Shown: positions 27,513 to 37,017, numbered from the stretch's first letter. The stretch is DNA of 64,000 bases from Fibrobacter sp. (GCA_024398955.1 JAKSIG010000008.1:27445-91444), one strand, 5' to 3'. Made by a program: numbers and translations. Notes: a model not told the origin generated them from the letters alone.

Positions 27513-28061
27513 TTACAGTTCTATAGTCTCTTCATCGCCCCTTATAAAATTCATGAGGCGTTCGAGAGTGAGTGCGGCTCCCATCTTGTTTTCAGCCTGA
27601 GGCTCTCGGCGGACTTCATCAGGAGTTGTGGAAACATCGCGGCAGCCATGGCGGATATCATTGCGAAGGGAACATTCCCAGACAACAGCAACGCGAATAC
27701 CCATTAACGAAAGCTGATGCTGGGTCCTGATGTCGCGAACAATGTTGTTGTCGAACTTGTTGTTCCAGAAGGCCGCATTGGACTTAGGGCGCGTTGTAAG
27801 CTTGCAGCCATGCTGGTGCCAGAAGCAGCCGTTGACGAAAATGGCCACTCCGTACTTCTGAACGAAAATGTCTGGAGTACCCGGCAGGTCGCGACGGTGA
27901 AGACGGTAGCGGAAACCAGCCTGGAAAAGCGCCCGACGTACAACTATCTCGGGCTTCGTATCCTCTGAGTGTACAGCACCCATCATCTGGGAACGGGTCA
28001 TAGGTTTACGCCTTCTCGCCTTACGCCTGGCACCGCAAGATTTGCCTTTTACTTCCGTCAT
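27513..28061 (-). CDS. vsr: Vsr-type very short patch repair endonuclease
   Basis: 182 residues from the ATG at 28061; a GTG at 28100 would add 13 residues. Vsr nicks 5' of T in T:G mismatches made by deamination of 5-methylcytosine. MTRSQMMGAVHSEDTKPEI, the core GTPDIFVQKYGVAIFVNGCF and WHQHGC (metal and active-site His residues) match the family, as does AVVWECSL. The family is normally encoded beside a cytosine methyltransferase; here the only one in the window is ~25 kb away, so it is an orphan. The N-terminus before MTRSQ is basic and unusual. Confidence 0.88.
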   Translation of the reverse strand: MTEVKGKSCGARRKARRRKPMTRSQMMGAVHSEDTKPEIVVRRALFQAGFRYRLHRRDLPGTPDIFVQKYGVAIFVNGCFWHQHGCKLTTRPKSNAAFWNNKFDNNIVRDIRTQHQLSLMGIRVAVVWECSLRNDIRHGCRDVSTTPDEVRREPQAENKMGAALTLERLMNFIRGDEETIEL

Positions 28062-28165
28062 CTCTAATAAAGATAAACTTTTAATGCCCCAAAGTTCCAC
28101 CTTTGGACCTAAACGTGCTAATTTTTATAGTCAGGTAAACAACCGCTGTTTTTATAGGTTTCATT

Positions 28166-29551
28166 ATGAAGGTACAGGATCGTTTTTTAAAGTACGTCAG
28201 CTTCCACACCACTTCCGACGAGAATTGCGAAAGCTGCCCCAGTTCGGAACACCAGTTTGCATTAGGCAAGTTCCTTGCCCAGGAGCTCTCGGAAATCGGC
28301 CTTCAGCAGGTGAAGATGGACGAGCACTGCTACGTGTATGGCCTGCTGCCTGCAACGCCTGGCCACGAAAATGATGACGCCATTGCATTCATTAGCCATA
28401 TGGACACTTCGCCAGACTTTTCCGGCGCGAACGTAAAGCCGCAGATTATTGAAAATTATGACGGAAACGATGTGGAACTTTTGGGCGCCGGTCGTGATGA
28501 ACAGGGCCATGCAAAAATGGTGCTGAAGGTCGCCGATTTCCCAACGCTGAAAACTTTGAAGGGCCGCACTCTCATTACCACCGACGGCACCACATTGCTG
28601 GGCGCCGACGACAAGGCAGGCATTGCAGAAATCGTTACCGCCATGGAAGAGTTGGCAGCAACCGACCGACACGCCGAAAGCCGCGGCTACGAGAATCTTT
28701 CTGGCCATGGCGACATCTGGGTTTGCTTTACGCCCGACGAAGAAATTGGACGAGGCGCCGACCTTGTGGATCTTAACTACATGAAGGCAAAATACGCCTA
28801 CACCGTAGACGGCGGCTACGAAGGTGACATCGCCTACGAAAACTTCAACGCGGCAAGCGCAAAGTTCACGGTCCATGGCAAGGGCGTGCATCCCGGCGAA
28901 GCCAAGGGCATCATGAAGAATGCAAGCCTCATGGCCGCAGAAATCGCCATGGCGCTCCCCGCCGATGAAACTCCCGCCATGACCGAAGGCCACCAGGGAT
29001 TCTACCACCTGACCGACATGCAAGGCGACGTTAGCGAGGCTACCCTCTGCTACATCGTCCGCGACCACGATCAGAAAAAGTTTGAGGAACGTCAGGAATT
29101 CCTGCGCCAGGTTGCAGCGAAGTACAACGCAAAATTTGGCGGTACCTCTTTTGCAGACGATAGTGCGGACAAGAACCTCATAGAAAATTCTGGTGTGAGC
29201 CGCGCCGGCGGCAGCGTGGTTGAACTTCAGCTCAAGCATTCCTACAGCAACATGCTGCAAGTCATCGAAAAATGCCCCGAAGTTCTGGAGCGCGCCCGCG
29301 CCGCCATCGAAGTCGTTGGCGATGAACTGGCCCGCACAAAACCTGAAATCTTCGGCAAGGCGGAAAACTGCCTGCAACCCGTCAGCGAACCTGTCCGCGG
29401 CGGCACCGACGGCGCCAAGCTCAGCTTCATGGGGCTACCCTGCCCCAACCTGGGTACCGGCGGCTACGGCTATCACGGCCCCTTCGAGCACGTTTCCGTA
29501 GAAGCCATGGAAGCCGTGGTAAAAATCATCAAGAAAATTGCCTGCGGGTAA
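28166..29551 (+). CDS. pepT: peptidase T (tripeptide aminopeptidase)
   Basis: 461 residues, somewhat longer than the ~410 typical. M20-family zinc peptidase that removes the N-terminal residue of tripeptides. Metal and catalytic motifs are SHMDTSPDFSG (His, Asp), TTDGTTLLGADDKAG, CFTPDEEIGRGAD (catalytic Glu and metal Glu) and TVDGGYEGD. The C-terminal PVRGGTDGAKLSFMGLPCPN is also typical. It is cytoplasmic, with no signal peptide. Single gene, followed by the GGACTCC-type hairpins. Confidence 0.95.
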   Translation: MKVQDRFLKYVSFHTTSDENCESCPSSEHQFALGKFLAQELSEIGLQQVKMDEHCYVYGLLPATPGHENDDAIAFISHMDTSPDFSGANVKPQIIENYDGNDVELLGAGRDEQGHAKMVLKVADFPTLKTLKGRTLITTDGTTLLGADDKAGIAEIVTAMEELAATDRHAESRGYENLSGHGDIWVCFTPDEEIGRGADLVDLNYMKAKYAYTVDGGYEGDIAYENFNAASAKFTVHGKGVHPGEAKGIMKNASLMAAEIAMALPADETPAMTEGHQGFYHLTDMQGDVSEATLCYIVRDHDQKKFEERQEFLRQVAAKYNAKFGGTSFADDSADKNLIENSGVSRAGGSVVELQLKHSYSNMLQVIEKCPEVLERARAAIEVVGDELARTKPEIFGKAENCLQPVSEPVRGGTDGAKLSFMGLPCPNLGTGGYGYHGPFEHVSVEAMEAVVKIIKKIACG

Positions 29552-29596
29552 AACAGCTGTATAAAGGAAGGCAGCAAAGCCTTTTTTGAAAAAAAA

Positions 29597-29635
29597 TGGA
29601 CTCCAAGTGCGGATAACGCGAACAATTGGAGTCCT
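29597..29635. terminator. GGACTCC-armed hairpin 1
   Basis: Arms GGACTCCAA (29598-29606) and TTGGAGTCC (29626-29634), preceded by an A-run and followed by TTATTTTT. It probably ends pepT. It is one of five such hairpins in the window with the same arm sequence. Confidence 0.8.
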
Positions 29636-29764
29636 TATTTTTAGTTTATTCGCAACTTCTAGGCAAGTTTTCGTTAAAAATGATTGTAAATTCGCAAAAA
29701 AAAGTTCTATGAGACAAAATATACAGTATTTTGAGCTCGTAGCAATTACTTTGTTCTAAAAAAT

Positions 29765-29801
29765 AGACTCCAAACAACAATTATGTTGTCATTTGGAGTC
29801 C
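29765..29801. terminator. GGACTCC-armed hairpin 2
   Basis: Arms GACTCCAAA and TTTGGAGTC enclose an inner ACAAC/GTTGT stem and are followed by CATTTTT. Second copy within 170 bases; it may serve the convergent acetyltransferase gene or be a duplicated unit. Confidence 0.75.
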
Positions 29802-29850
29802 ATTTTTCACCTTTTCAGCGTTTTCGTACTTCTACATTTCGCACGCTACG

Positions 29851-30606
29851 TCAGAACAGTTGTCCTGGCAGCACTTTCTTTTCCTTAGGCGGGAACAGCC
29901 TATCGAATGCGTCTACGTCACGATCGTCAACGAAATAGGGCGCAGGGTCCCGATAGGTTCCGCAAACCCCATCCAGAAAGCCAGGCGTCAATTCCCGAAT
30001 CAGGAAGTAGGGCGCGTCGCCATCGGGATCGTCGGCGTAACGTATTCCCTTGGAGGTGGCCGTCACGAAACCGCACTTGCCGTAGAACTGGATGTTCCCG
30101 CACATGGCGATACATCCGGCACCCATCTGGCGGGCACGTTCCAGGGCATAGTCCAGCAGCATCTTGCCAAGGCCCTTGCGTTGCATGTCGGGGCGAACGC
30201 TGATAGGCCCGAAGGTCATCATGCGAAGGCGGCGCGGTTCCTGCGCGGAACACGCCTGCGACTCATCCGCGTCCACCAGAATTTCGCTCCAGGCGAACAT
30301 CACATGGGCGAGAATTTCGCGACGCGATTCCACACCCGCGGCAGACACACCATGCGCAGAACTAACCGACATTCCACCCGCAAGCTCACTGCAATCGCCT
30401 GCAGAACCCCCGCTATTGGCAGGACCTTCCAGCACAAGACTCAACTCAGGAATAAAATCCGGATGGTTCCTGTAGCAGTGCAGCACGTAATGCTCGGAAC
30501 ATCCAGGACGGTAAACGTTCCAGAAGGCTTCACGGGTTAAATTTTCTACAGCGTAAAAATCGGCAGGCTGTTCCTGTCGGATAGTGTATTCAGAATTTTT
30601 AGACAT
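29851..30606 (-). CDS. GNAT-family N-acetyltransferase
   Basis: 251 residues. The GNAT fold is shown by EQPADFYAVENLTREAFW at the start and the acetyl-CoA loop SVRPDMQRKGLGKMLLDYAL (Q/RxxGxG), then GAGCIAMCGNIQFYGKCGF. The C-terminal ~60 residues (FLIRELTPGFLDGV) match the group often annotated as YhbS-like. A Ser/Gly-rich insertion near residues 65-85 is unusual. Substrate is unknown. Confidence 0.87.
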   Translation of the reverse strand: MSKNSEYTIRQEQPADFYAVENLTREAFWNVYRPGCSEHYVLHCYRNHPDFIPELSLVLEGPANSGGSAGDCSELAGGMSVSSAHGVSAAGVESRREILAHVMFAWSEILVDADESQACSAQEPRRLRMMTFGPISVRPDMQRKGLGKMLLDYALERARQMGAGCIAMCGNIQFYGKCGFVTATSKGIRYADDPDGDAPYFLIRELTPGFLDGVCGTYRDPAPYFVDDRDVDAFDRLFPPKEKKVLPGQLF

Positions 30607-30837
30607 TGTTTATTTCCTTTTTTTGCGGCAGCCCCATCACGAAGGCAATGCCGCAGGTTCATGAAAAAGAGCAAGTCACGCCACCCGGCGTAACCCGCGC
30701 TAAACAATGTCCCAGTTTTGAGTTCGGCCGAAACCGAAATTATGGATTAAGAACATCCAACTCCGAAATAAAGGTTCAACAGAAATATAGCATAAAAAAT
30801 TATATATTGGGCAAAAAAAATTCAGCAGGATGTTCAA

Positions 30838-31404
30838 ATGACGGAACAGGAAAAAATGCTGGCCGGCGAACTTTACGACGCCAACTACAATCCAGACCTA
30901 ATCAAGCAGCGAACCCAGTGCAAGGAACTTTGCTTCGACTACAACCACATCCGCCCCAGCGATTTTGAAAAGCGCGAGGCGACCCTACGAAAAATTTTCG
31001 GCAAACTGGGCAGGAACCCCGTCATCGAGCAACCCTTCGTCTGCGACTACGGATACAATATCTCTGCAGGGGATTCTCTCTACATCAACCACAACTGCGT
31101 CATCCTGGATCCGGCCCAGGTGACTTTTGGCGACCATGTCTTTATCGCACCCAACTGCTGCTTCTCTACGGCAACCCACCCCATCGACCCCGCACAACGG
31201 AACAGGGGGCTGGAAAGGGCCTTGCCAATCCGCATCGGAAACAACGTCTGGATAGGCGCAAACGTCACGGTTCTCCCTGGCGTGACCATCGGCGACAACT
31301 GCGTCATTGGAGCAGGTTCCGTGGTGACTAGGGACATTCCCGCAAACACAATAGCCTTCGGCAATCCCTGCAGGCCCCACCGCAAAATCGATGAGAAAAA
31401 ATAG
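30838..31404 (+). CDS. maltose/galactoside-type O-acetyltransferase (left-handed beta helix)
   Basis: 188 residues, the usual length of Maa/LacA enzymes. It transfers acetyl from acetyl-CoA to sugar hydroxyls. The N-terminal Mac domain (EKMLAGELYDANYNPDL) is followed by hexapeptide repeats, with the catalytic His in FSTATHPIDPAQRN and the CoA-binding end IGNNVWIGANVTVLPGVTIG. GGATG precedes the ATG. The acceptor is not determined. Confidence 0.93.
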   Translation: MTEQEKMLAGELYDANYNPDLIKQRTQCKELCFDYNHIRPSDFEKREATLRKIFGKLGRNPVIEQPFVCDYGYNISAGDSLYINHNCVILDPAQVTFGDHVFIAPNCCFSTATHPIDPAQRNRGLERALPIRIGNNVWIGANVTVLPGVTIGDNCVIGAGSVVTRDIPANTIAFGNPCRPHRKIDEKK

Positions 31405-31493
31405 GGGCTAAATCCGCCATTTAGGCAATCCTATCTTTTGAAACATTGTATATTGAATACCGCAAACTTTTAACTTTATAGCAAGGAGACATT

Positions 31494-32033
31494 ATGGCAA
31501 ACAAGTACGCTGGTACCCAGACCGAAAAGAATCTCGAAGCCGCCTTCGCAGGCGAATCCCAGGCACGTAACAAGTACACCTACTTTGCATCCAAGGCAAA
31601 GAAGGACGGTTTTGAACAGATCGCCGCAATGTTCCTGAAGACTGCAGAAAACGAAAAGGAACATGCCAAGATGTGGTTCAAGGAACTGAACGGCATCGGC
31701 GACACCGCAGAAAACCTGAAGGCTGCCGCCGACGGTGAAAACTACGAATGGACCGACATGTACGAAGAGTTTGCAAAGACCGCCGAAGCCGAAGGTTTCG
31801 CTGCACTTGCAAAGAAGTTCCGCCTGGTAGGCGCCATCGAAAAGCACCACGAAGAACGCTACCGCGCACTCCTCAAGAACGTGGAAACTGCAGCCGTGTT
31901 CGAAAAGAGCGAAGTCAAGGTTTGGGAATGCCGCAACTGCGGTCACATCGTGGTCGGCACCAAGGCTCCCGAAGTCTGCCCCACCTGCGCACACCCCCAG
32001 TCCTACTTCGAAGTGAATGCCGAAAACTATTAA
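31494..32033 (+). CDS. rubrerythrin
   Basis: 179 residues. An N-terminal ferritin-like diiron domain ([15 protein letters not shown] and [34 protein letters not shown]) is joined to a C-terminal rubredoxin-like site with CRNCGH and CPTCAH, so the electron route from rubredoxin iron to the diiron centre is intact. It reduces hydrogen peroxide in anaerobes. AAGGAG lies just upstream. Fits an obligate anaerobe. Confidence 0.97.
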   Translation: MANKYAGTQTEKNLEAAFAGESQARNKYTYFASKAKKDGFEQIAAMFLKTAENEKEHAKMWFKELNGIGDTAENLKAAADGENYEWTDMYEEFAKTAEAEGFAALAKKFRLVGAIEKHHEERYRALLKNVETAAVFEKSEVKVWECRNCGHIVVGTKAPEVCPTCAHPQSYFEVNAENY

Positions 32034-32119
32034 GAGCCGAGAGTCGCGTCCCCGCGACTTTCCAAAATTAGGGAGCGACTCCTCTGGAGCCGCCCTTTTT
32101 ATTTTTGTATATTTGCACC

Positions 32120-32365
32120 ATGCAGACAAAAGAATTCAGAACCAGCGGCACTTGCGCCCAACTCATTACCTTCGACTACGAAGACGGCAAGATGTACAAT
32201 CTCAAGTTTGTAGGTGGCTGTAACGGCAATCTCAAGGCCATCGGCAAACTCTGTGAAGGCAAGGACATGGCAGAAATTGCAGCCATCCTGGATGGCAATA
32301 CCTGCAACGGCAAGTCCACCTCCTGCGCAGACCAGCTGGCAAAGGCCATCAAGGAAGTTCTGTAA
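32120..32365 (+). CDS. TSCPD-domain (TIGR03905-like) small protein
   Basis: 81 residues from the ATG at 32120; an in-frame TTG fifteen bases earlier is less likely. The sequence EFRTSGTCAQLITFDYEDG ... FVGGCNGNLKAIGKLCEG ... CNGKSTSCADQLAKAI is the stand-alone TSCPD type, also found at the end of class II ribonucleotide reductases. The conserved cysteines suggest redox or metal binding; the role is not known. It follows rubrerythrin and could be on its transcript. Confidence 0.82.
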   Translation: MQTKEFRTSGTCAQLITFDYEDGKMYNLKFVGGCNGNLKAIGKLCEGKDMAEIAAILDGNTCNGKSTSCADQLAKAIKEVL

Positions 32366-32464
32366 TCTGTCCCGGAGTCGCGTAAGCCACACGCGCCCTT
32401 ATTTTTAACTATATTTGACTTCCCGCGACAATAGCCCCGACAAAAGCCGGGCAGTGGGAAAACT

Positions 32465-32544
32465 GCGAGAGTGGCGGAATTGGCAGACGCGCCAGACTTA
32501 GGATCTGGTACCTCGGTGTGTGGGTTCGACTCCCACCCCTCGCA
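32465..32544 (+). tRNA. tRNA-Leu (anticodon TAG)
   Basis: Cloverleaf seen: acceptor GCGAGAG/CCCTCGC with one A-C mismatch at pair six, D arm GGCGGAATTGGCAGACGC, anticodon stem CCAGA/TCTGG with loop CTTAGGA (anticodon TAG), variable arm TACCTCGGTGT, T arm GTGGGTTCGACTCCCAC and discriminator A. CCA is not encoded. 80 bases. Confidence 0.95.
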
Positions 32545-32550
32545 TAAAAA

Positions 32551-32580
32551 AGACCGTGCAGCATGACGTTGCACGGTCTT
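32551..32580. terminator. terminator after tRNA-Leu
   Basis: AGACCGTGCA and TGCACGGTCT pair around GCATGACGT, followed by TTATTTTA and preceded by an A-run, so it can stop both tRNA-Leu and the convergent GH8 gene. Confidence 0.88.
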
Positions 32581-32626
32581 TATTTTATGAACTAGGATGT
32601 TCTACGCGACTCGATAGCCGCAATCC

Positions 32627-33862
32627 CTATACGTAGAACTTTCCGCTGCAGGCCAGCAGGCCCAGCATATAGAGAAGGCCATCGTAATAGCGCCAGGTTC
32701 CCGTGGGGACTTCCGCATTCCAGAGGTCTTCTGCAAAGGGCTTGATCAGCGGATCGCCTTCGGGCAATGCAATAGTCGCAGCACCGTTCATGCCAATGAG
32801 GCCGGTAGTCGCAAGGCGAGGCTCGCGGAAGAATCCGGAACCGTCGATATAGGAGTCAGCCACATAGGGGCGGTTGCTGTTGAAGTAGTTCAACGTACGG
32901 CGGATTTCCTCAAGTTCCCATTCACGGACAGCGGCAACATCGTCAGGCTGGGTACCCGCAACGCCAACTGCGGCGCCATTCCCGGCAGCGGCCAGCTGGG
33001 CGCGTTCCAGGTTCTTTGCGTCAAGGGCGATATTCCACAGCACACGCCAGGCGTCACCGCAGAAACAATGGCTTGCGTCGTGCCAGGGAGTGGCGCGGGG
33101 AGTGCCATCATATTCGCTGTAGTCGGCAGCCATGCCCGTCACCGGATGGCAAGCCTTCTTCAGATACTCAAGGCTATTGGCTGCAATCTTCTTCCAGAAG
33201 GCCACATCCTCTTCGGCGCTTACGCCAGCGCCGCAGTCACCCTCCAGGGCTCCAAGATTTTTCGCCACCCTGCAGGCCTCGCCATACATGCGGTAGAAAG
33301 CCAGCGTGTTGTAGCTGGGGTCCGTATAGTCGTTGCCTTTCATGGGAGAGAAACGCACAAGGCCCGCCTTGCGGTCCATCATGGTAAACACGTCGCCAGA
33401 TTCCGCCTTGTAGGACATGTCATGAATCAGCTTTGCCGCTTCCTGCAGGTACTCGTCGCAGTTAAACTTCTTTGCACCATAAATCAATGCGGCCGCAAAG
33501 TATTCCTCACCGTCGGGAGCCGGACCCGGATCCATCATGGTAAAGTCCTTCACCGAAACCTGCCAGGAATAATAGCCTTCCAGGTCGCCGCTGTTGTTAC
33601 GCATGTAGCGCTTGGCAAAATTCCAAAGCTTTTTGAACAAGTCATGATTTCCCATAAGGGCGGCAATGGTCATGCCATAGCTCATGCCTTCGGAGCGGAT
33701 GTCGGTATGGCCGATATCCACAATGTAGGCCAGGTCGTCGCCGTGGGTGTAGCACACACGCTCGTTGTCGGCGTCGCCTTCAAAGAGCTGCCTGAACGAC
33801 GCCTGAACCTTGGCCTCGATTTCTGCGGGAGACTTCCCGATCTGTTCAAAAACGCTTTTCAT
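32627..33862 (-). CDS. family 8 glycoside hydrolase, Rex-like exo-oligoxylanase
   Basis: 411 residues from ATG at 33862, preferred over an upstream TTG at 33913 and preceded by GGGATTGG. GH8 features are SEGMSYGMTIAALMGN with the catalytic Glu near residue 70, DPGPAPDGEEYFAAALIYGA, and GMNGAATIALPEGD. The closest match by memory is the reducing-end xylose-releasing enzyme (Rex), which trims xylo-oligosaccharides in the cytoplasm; no signal peptide is seen, in agreement. It follows the GH10 xylanase gene by 117 bases, so import of xylan fragments and their final digestion are probably linked. Confidence 0.9.
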   Translation of the reverse strand: MKSVFEQIGKSPAEIEAKVQASFRQLFEGDADNERVCYTHGDDLAYIVDIGHTDIRSEGMSYGMTIAALMGNHDLFKKLWNFAKRYMRNNSGDLEGYYSWQVSVKDFTMMDPGPAPDGEEYFAAALIYGAKKFNCDEYLQEAAKLIHDMSYKAESGDVFTMMDRKAGLVRFSPMKGNDYTDPSYNTLAFYRMYGEACRVAKNLGALEGDCGAGVSAEEDVAFWKKIAANSLEYLKKACHPVTGMAADYSEYDGTPRATPWHDASHCFCGDAWRVLWNIALDAKNLERAQLAAAGNGAAVGVAGTQPDDVAAVREWELEEIRRTLNYFNSNRPYVADSYIDGSGFFREPRLATTGLIGMNGAATIALPEGDPLIKPFAEDLWNAEVPTGTWRYYDGLLYMLGLLACSGKFYV

Positions 33863-33979
33863 ATCCAATCCCGTTTTTTGCAGGATGCACTCCCCATAGA
33901 CCGATCTTACCAATCGATTCTATAAGGATTGCGGAGTGTTACTGCAATTTTTATTTCCGCCTCTACGGCGGCGTTTATA

Positions 33980-35647
33980 TTACTTCAGTTCGATGACTGC
34001 GGACTTGCCGTTTGCAGTTACCTTGTACTTGCCCGGATAGCCACGGAACTTGACCGTATCGTTTTCAGCCTTGAAAGTTCCGTTGGTGGTCCACACCTTG
34101 TGCCACAAGTCATAAATCAGCTTGGCTGCCGGCTTTTCGCGACCGTCGGAAGCGATGATACCGCCGTTCTGGACCCAGTGACGATTGTCCCAGAAGCCCC
34201 ACAGCAGAATTCCTTCGATGGCGGGGTGGCTGAAGAAGGAACGGAGCACGATTTCGTAGCGGCGTGCCTGTTCTTCTTCGCCAAAATAAAGACCCTTCTG
34301 CCAGTCGCCAAAGTCAAGTTCGGTCACCTTGATGGGCAGGCCGAGTTCGGCAAGGCGGTCGAGACGGGCACGGATAAAGGCAGGATTGATGGCGCGGTCG
34401 CCAAAGTGGCACTGTACACCGATACCATGTACAGGAATCTTACGGTCAAGCATGCCCTTCACCAGGTCATAGAGACGTTCAGTTTCGCCGGCAGAGACCA
34501 CCTGATATTCGTTGACAAACAGACGGGCATCGGGGTCGGCGCGATGAGCCCACACATGGGCGCTATCCAAAAGATCCCAGCCGCACTTGTTAAAGAGGAA
34601 CGGTTCATGGAAGGCTTCGTTCCAAACGTCATATTCCTTGATGCGGCCCTTGTATTCCTTAAGGTCGCGATCGATACGGGCCTTCAGCTTCTGGCCGATT
34701 TCCTTACAGCTGCCCTTCATGCTGAAGTGCTTGTCGTAACCGTAACCCTGAATACCCCACATAAGGGTGTGGGCGCGGAAGCCCCACTTGTAAGCGTCTA
34801 CATAATCCAGATACTGCTTGAATTCGTCGCGACGGATCTTGCCCTTCTTGGGTTCGTATTCCGGCCACTTGAACTGGTTTTCGGGAACGCCGTACCAGAA
34901 ATACTTATTGGCAGTCTTGCGGTACCAGGTTTCGATACTGTCCTTGGAGGGGTACAGCGCAAGTGCAGTTCCGAAGGGGAAAGCATGGCGAATCAGTTCC
35001 ACCTTTACATCGGCAGCGCCCTTCATGGAATCCGGCAGTGTCAAGGTGAAGTCCTTCTTGCGGAGACTATCGATACGGGCGGCATTGTTTGCATACCAGG
35101 TGGTATCGTTCATATTGTCGGCCCTGGTAATTTCCACGTCATCCATCTGGAGCCAGCCCTTGGCAAGACCCACATGGAAAGTAATGTTGTTGACGCCGTA
35201 GCCCTTCTGGTCGGCAAGGAATGTCATGGAATATTCCTTCCATTCGTTGGTCAGCATAAAGGAAGCGCTTTCCTTCTGACGCCAGTCGGGAGCACCGCCC
35301 TGAACGATGGCGTTGATAGGCACATTGCCCTTGGCCTTGAAGGTCAGGGTATAGTAGGCGGAATCGGCAAGCCACTTGGGCGGCTGAAGCTGCAGGCCCC
35401 AGGCCGGGTTGGGCAAGTCGGTCACATCCATGCGGACGCCTTCGCTGGCTACACCGTCACCGGCGTCGGTACCAAAGCCAGCTTCGCACAGCTTGCTAGT
35501 ATACTTCGCAGGACCATCAGGATTGTTCCAGATATACCAGCCACCGTCGCCATAGCTGCAGTCACCGTTGGTCAGCAGTGGGGCTGCAAAGGAAGAAGCT
35601 GCGCCAGCGGCAGCGAAAGCAGAAATTGCCAGAAACTTTTTCAGCAT
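33980..35647 (-). CDS. family 10 endo-xylanase with N-terminal carbohydrate-binding module
   Basis: 555 residues from the ATG at 35647, where the signal peptide MLKKFLAISAFAAAGAASSFA starts. Residues ~25-175 are a CBM4/9/22-like beta-sandwich (LLTNGDCSYGDGGWYIWNN ... MDDVEI). The GH10 barrel begins near 190; the acid Glu is in YDVWNEAFHEP and the nucleophile Glu in IKVTELDFGDW, and HTLMWG and GVQCHFGD are typical. A C-terminal tail of ~60 residues follows. It is secreted and cuts xylan internally. First gene of the xylan pair with the GH8 enzyme. Confidence 0.95.
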   Translation of the reverse strand: MLKKFLAISAFAAAGAASSFAAPLLTNGDCSYGDGGWYIWNNPDGPAKYTSKLCEAGFGTDAGDGVASEGVRMDVTDLPNPAWGLQLQPPKWLADSAYYTLTFKAKGNVPINAIVQGGAPDWRQKESASFMLTNEWKEYSMTFLADQKGYGVNNITFHVGLAKGWLQMDDVEITRADNMNDTTWYANNAARIDSLRKKDFTLTLPDSMKGAADVKVELIRHAFPFGTALALYPSKDSIETWYRKTANKYFWYGVPENQFKWPEYEPKKGKIRRDEFKQYLDYVDAYKWGFRAHTLMWGIQGYGYDKHFSMKGSCKEIGQKLKARIDRDLKEYKGRIKEYDVWNEAFHEPFLFNKCGWDLLDSAHVWAHRADPDARLFVNEYQVVSAGETERLYDLVKGMLDRKIPVHGIGVQCHFGDRAINPAFIRARLDRLAELGLPIKVTELDFGDWQKGLYFGEEEQARRYEIVLRSFFSHPAIEGILLWGFWDNRHWVQNGGIIASDGREKPAAKLIYDLWHKVWTTNGTFKAENDTVKFRGYPGKYKVTANGKSAVIELK

Positions 35648-35855
35648 GTCTCGTTCCAGAGTTAAAAAGTGAGAGCCAAGGGCCCGTTCCATAATCATCT
35701 AAAAATTACTTTGTTTTCCAAATGTAATATATGAAACCGACACTAAAAATGCGAACAGTGTAATAAGTGTTTTCCTAAGAAAACATGCCAGCTTTTTTTA
35801 AATTTGCCACTACAAAATTGCATTATCCAAATGCAGTTCTTATAAGATCCATTTT

Positions 35856-36797
35856 ATGAAGAACGGTTCCCTTCAAAACAATTTAAACCTGAACGCACAC
35901 CTCTGCATGTTCGGTGCCGCAGCCATCTGGGGACTGATGGCGCCCATCGGCAAGGAAGCCATGGCCCACGGCATTACGGGGCTAGACATGGTGTTCTTCA
36001 GGGTGGCAGGCGCCGCCATCAGTTTCTGGATCGCCTCGCTGGTGCAAAAGGCCTTCTTCTCTGCCACAGAGGCCGTACAGCCCAAGCCGCCCAAAAAGGA
36101 CATCTTCAAGTTCGCGGGAGCGGGATTCTTTGCCATCGTCTGCAACCAGTGCTGCTTTACGGTAGGACTTTCCATTACCTCCCCCATCAACGCCTCCATC
36201 GTGGCTACCAGCCTTCCCATCTTCGCACTGCTTTCATCGGCCATATTTCTGCGTGAACGTATTACCCTCATGAAGGTGCAGGGAATCACCCTCGGGCTTT
36301 CAGGCGCCCTCATGCTTGTCCTCGGAAGCGCCACCGCCAACAACGCCAAGGCGGGCAACATCCTGGGAGACCTGCTCTGCATGACATCCCAGTGCTGCTT
36401 CGCCATCTACCTCGGGCTCTTCAAGAATCTTATCGGCAAGTACAGCGTAATCACCTGCATGAAATGGATGTTCTCCTTCTCTACGCTGCTGGTCGCTCCC
36501 TTCACATTGGGCGGCGTTATAGAAATACCCTTTGCTGAAATCGCCCCTGTCACCTGGGCAGAAACCGCCTTCGTGGTTTTTGGCGGAACGTTCATCGCAT
36601 ACATCCTTACAGCCAAGGCACAAAAAGCTCTGCAGCCCACAGTAGTAGCCATGTACAATTACGTGCAGCCGACCACGTCTACCATCGTCTCTGTCCTTAT
36701 GGGAATCGGAATCTTCGGGCTAAGCCAGGCAGCCGCCATCGCCCTGATTATTGCTGGAGTCTACACCGTGAACAGGGCGAAGTCAGGCAACAACTAG
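35856..36797 (+). CDS. EamA/DMT-family transporter
   Basis: 313 residues with ten predicted membrane helices in two EamA repeats (GAAAIWGLMAPIGKEAM ... and GDLLCMTSQCCFAIYLGLF ...). The C-terminal repeat ends LQPTVVAMYNYVQPTTSTI. Such carriers export metabolites or amino acids; the substrate is unknown. The gap 35648-35855 before it shows no other gene. Three GGACTCC-type hairpins follow. Confidence 0.9.
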   Translation: MKNGSLQNNLNLNAHLCMFGAAAIWGLMAPIGKEAMAHGITGLDMVFFRVAGAAISFWIASLVQKAFFSATEAVQPKPPKKDIFKFAGAGFFAIVCNQCCFTVGLSITSPINASIVATSLPIFALLSSAIFLRERITLMKVQGITLGLSGALMLVLGSATANNAKAGNILGDLLCMTSQCCFAIYLGLFKNLIGKYSVITCMKWMFSFSTLLVAPFTLGGVIEIPFAEIAPVTWAETAFVVFGGTFIAYILTAKAQKALQPTVVAMYNYVQPTTSTIVSVLMGIGIFGLSQAAAIALIIAGVYTVNRAKSGNN

Positions 36798-36835
36798 GAC
36801 ACTTTCGCGAAAAATAAACGCAAAATGCGGCCATG

Positions 36836-36876
36836 ATGGGCTCCATTCTTCCAGTTTGATTGACTTTGGAGCCCAT
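36836..36876. terminator. GGGCTCC-variant hairpin 3
   Basis: Arms ATGGGCTCC and GGAGCCCAT with a ~22-base loop, then ATTTTTAATTT. Follows the EamA stop. The single change in each arm keeps pairing, so it is a compensated variant of the family. Confidence 0.8.
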
Positions 36877-36920
36877 ATTTTTAATTTATATGAAATACGC
36901 CATACCACTATGGCAAATAA

Positions 36921-36963
36921 TTTGGACTCCAAAACCCACATAACACCTCATATGGAGTCCAAA
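36921..36963. repeat. GGACTCC-armed hairpin 4
   Basis: Arms TTTGGACTCCA and TGGAGTCCAAA, 11 bases each, perfect, with a 21-base loop. There is no T-run after it on either strand, so it is not a typical terminator, though it shares the arm sequence. Confidence 0.75.
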
Positions 36964-37017
36964 TACCTTAAAAAGAAAGAGCATGAAAACTATTTTAAAT
37001 TAATTTGTACGTAAAAA

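Noticed and set aside
33929..35665. Long antisense frame opposite the GH10 xylanase
   Set aside because: Shadow of a certain gene; no domain or ribosome binding site.
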